DNA of 64,000 bases, from the NCBI GenBank assembly GCA_013397865.1, contig VZTI01001048.1, positions 7,254,474 through 7,318,473 of the forward strand, written 5' to 3'. The translations under genes and the position numbers were made by a program. Under the pieces are notes generated by a model, which saw only the letters and a list, made by a program, of their open reading frames with translations, did no database searches and was not told the DNA's origin. The DNA comes from Struthidea cinerea. Taxonomy: Eukaryota; Chordata; Aves; Passeriformes; Corcoracidae. Shown one piece after another: positions 62,641 through 64,000 of this stretch (its first letter is position 1; the number at the start of each line of letters is the position of its first letter).

Positions 62641-63888
62641 ATTGACAATTTTCTGAAACTATTGCATGTGATTTTGCTGTCAGATTTTGGAGTAGTTACA
62701 CAGGATTGAATCCCTAGAACTTAACAAATAAAATTAAGATCTAATCCAAAGCCAAAGAAGGGAATGACCATGCTTTAGTTTTCATCACCAAGCTCTACAT
62801 CAGGCCTCTTCTTGCTGGTACAGATAATATAGTTGGTACAAATTCCAGCAAGCTCAAAGGCAGGTGAAGAATGATAATGCCTACGTGCATATATACACCA
62901 CGCTTGCTGCAGCTATAACCAACTGAATGGCTCTAGCAGGGGTGACAAAAGAAATCACCCAAGTTTCATTTGTGATTTTATATCTACAGTTTCTCCAGTC
63001 AGATTCTGGAAGGTCTAGGTAAGCCATCTCAGTGAGACTGTGTAGTGGAGAGGTAACTTTCTTGGTCAGATTTGCATTTAGCATTTTCCATGTTCTCTGT
63101 ATTCTTAGATAATTCACATTTCCTCACCACCCTCTCAAAAACATTTCTCCATTCTGTTAGATATATACCCATATATATATTCATCTACCTTTCTAAATCC
63201 ACTTTGAAACACTCAGAGAGGAACAGGACAGCATGCAGGCTTATTTTCCCATTCCTGCACAGCCTGACAGCTGTAGTTTAATTCCAGAATATTTGGTTCT
63301 GATGCGGTGGCTTTGGTTCACAGCCGGATTGTGCTCTGGCATAAGCCCCTGACGTCACTGGGAACTCTGCCTCCTTACAGCATGGCTGAATGGCTCTCCC
63401 AGTTCAAAGCCAGATTTGTAGCTATGTTTGATTACTTGCATTTAATTTCTTGACAGGTAGCCTTTTGCTGTAATTACAGCAGTAAAATTTTTTACATCCA
63501 TGCTAACCAGTTTTAATGTTCTCACCACAGAGCTAAGAACATGCACATGTTGAAAAAGAGAGCTACAGAGGGCAAAGGAGAGCTTTAATGCTGTTCCTCC
63601 TTTTCAGTCTTCAGAGTGATTGACACCCATTCAGCCACAGATAAGAAAACTTGTAAGTTCACTGAATAAATCTCAGTATAGAGCAGCAAAGGTATTTTGG
63701 TAAAAATGCCTCTGTGACTGAGATGTACAGAAATTCTCCAGAATCAACACATTTGTGTGAAGCTCTCTGTGATAGTGTAAGATTGGAGAGATTTTTATCG
63801 TGGTTTGATAAGGCTAAGAAGACCAGCTGGCCACACACGTAGCCCACACCCTGCCTACTCTAGCCTGTTTCCTATGATGTGCTTTCCA
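62641..63888. other. Noncoding unique stretch
   Basis: No gene is recognised. An AT dinucleotide-rich run lies near 63161-63181. Frames are at most 78 codons and featureless. Confidence 0.6.
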
Positions 63889-64000
63889 GTGCTCCCCCCA
63901 CTCTGTGCTTAAAACTCCTAAGCGACAGGGCTTCTACCACTTTCCTCAGAAGACTATTCTGCAGATTAGTTAGGAGCTTTTCCCCTGACACCCAGGCTGA
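63889..64000 (-). mobile_element. Old CR1/L3-type LINE fragment, antisense, cut by window edge
   Basis: CTGTGCTTAAAACTCC, GACAGGGCTTCTACCACTTT, CTCAGAAGACTATTCTGCAG and GGAGCTTTTCCCCTGACA match the antisense of the CR1/L3 3' region. In that region a phrase meaning 'clear-cut area for good in block, then split pair' in the consensus is written as GGGGCTCCACCACCT, GACTATTCCACAG and TTTTCCTAACATC. The copy is more diverged than the two at 10390-13430 and continues past the right edge. Confidence 0.6.

Noticed and set aside
1..64000. CRISPR arrays, operons, ribosome binding sites, tRNA or rRNA genes
   Set aside because: No regularly spaced direct repeats with unique spacers, no full cloverleaf and no rRNA wording were seen; the sequence is vertebrate noncoding DNA.

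Overview
The window reads as noncoding nuclear DNA from a bird. Two CR1 retrotransposon 3' ends (about 10390-10880 and 12845-13430) carry the typical avian CR1 tail wording. A third, much older CR1 piece runs off the right edge in the opposite direction. There are no Alu, L1 or bacterial features, interspersed repeats are sparse, and the background is AT-rich with many TAAT and TTAATTA words. I cannot name the species.

I found no protein-coding gene that I can defend. No open frame shows a recognised domain, a signal peptide followed by a domain, or a series of exons with consistent splice sites. The longest open frame (207 codons, 48313-48936, minus) lies in a GC-rich block that is open on both strands. 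The window is therefore an intergenic desert or the inside of a very long intron. A few plus-strand acceptor/donor pairs (28264-28291, 28573, 16136) fit the intron reading but do not prove it.

Layout. 1-10390: unique sequence, a poly-T tract with the only ambiguous base (N at 2556), a TG microsatellite, and one copy (5924-5999) of an unnamed old repeat. 10390-13430: the two CR1 copies. 13431-25650: unique sequence with a long near-perfect hairpin (15034-15127), an old MIR-like SINE (about 16597-16695) and several TAAT-rich stretches. 25654-25804: a tract made almost only of A and C. 25805-35530: a CpG-richer patch, splice-like signals, the second and longer copy of the unnamed repeat (29640-29900), a G-quadruplex motif (31015-31048) and a tandemly duplicated G-rich unit (35472-35530). 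35531-50150: mostly unique, with MIR-like remnants and a GGAA microsatellite. 50151-64000: a CpG patch with a REST-like half site, an unexplained 100-codon frame, a tRNA-head-like element, a decayed array of GATTTATAAATC palindromes (60591-60970), another MIR-like remnant and the terminal antisense CR1.

The strongest unexplained signals are the hairpin at 15034-15127, the palindrome array at 60591-60970, and the pair of related old repeats at 5924-5999 and 29640-29900. All repeat names were assigned by eye and need a library search.
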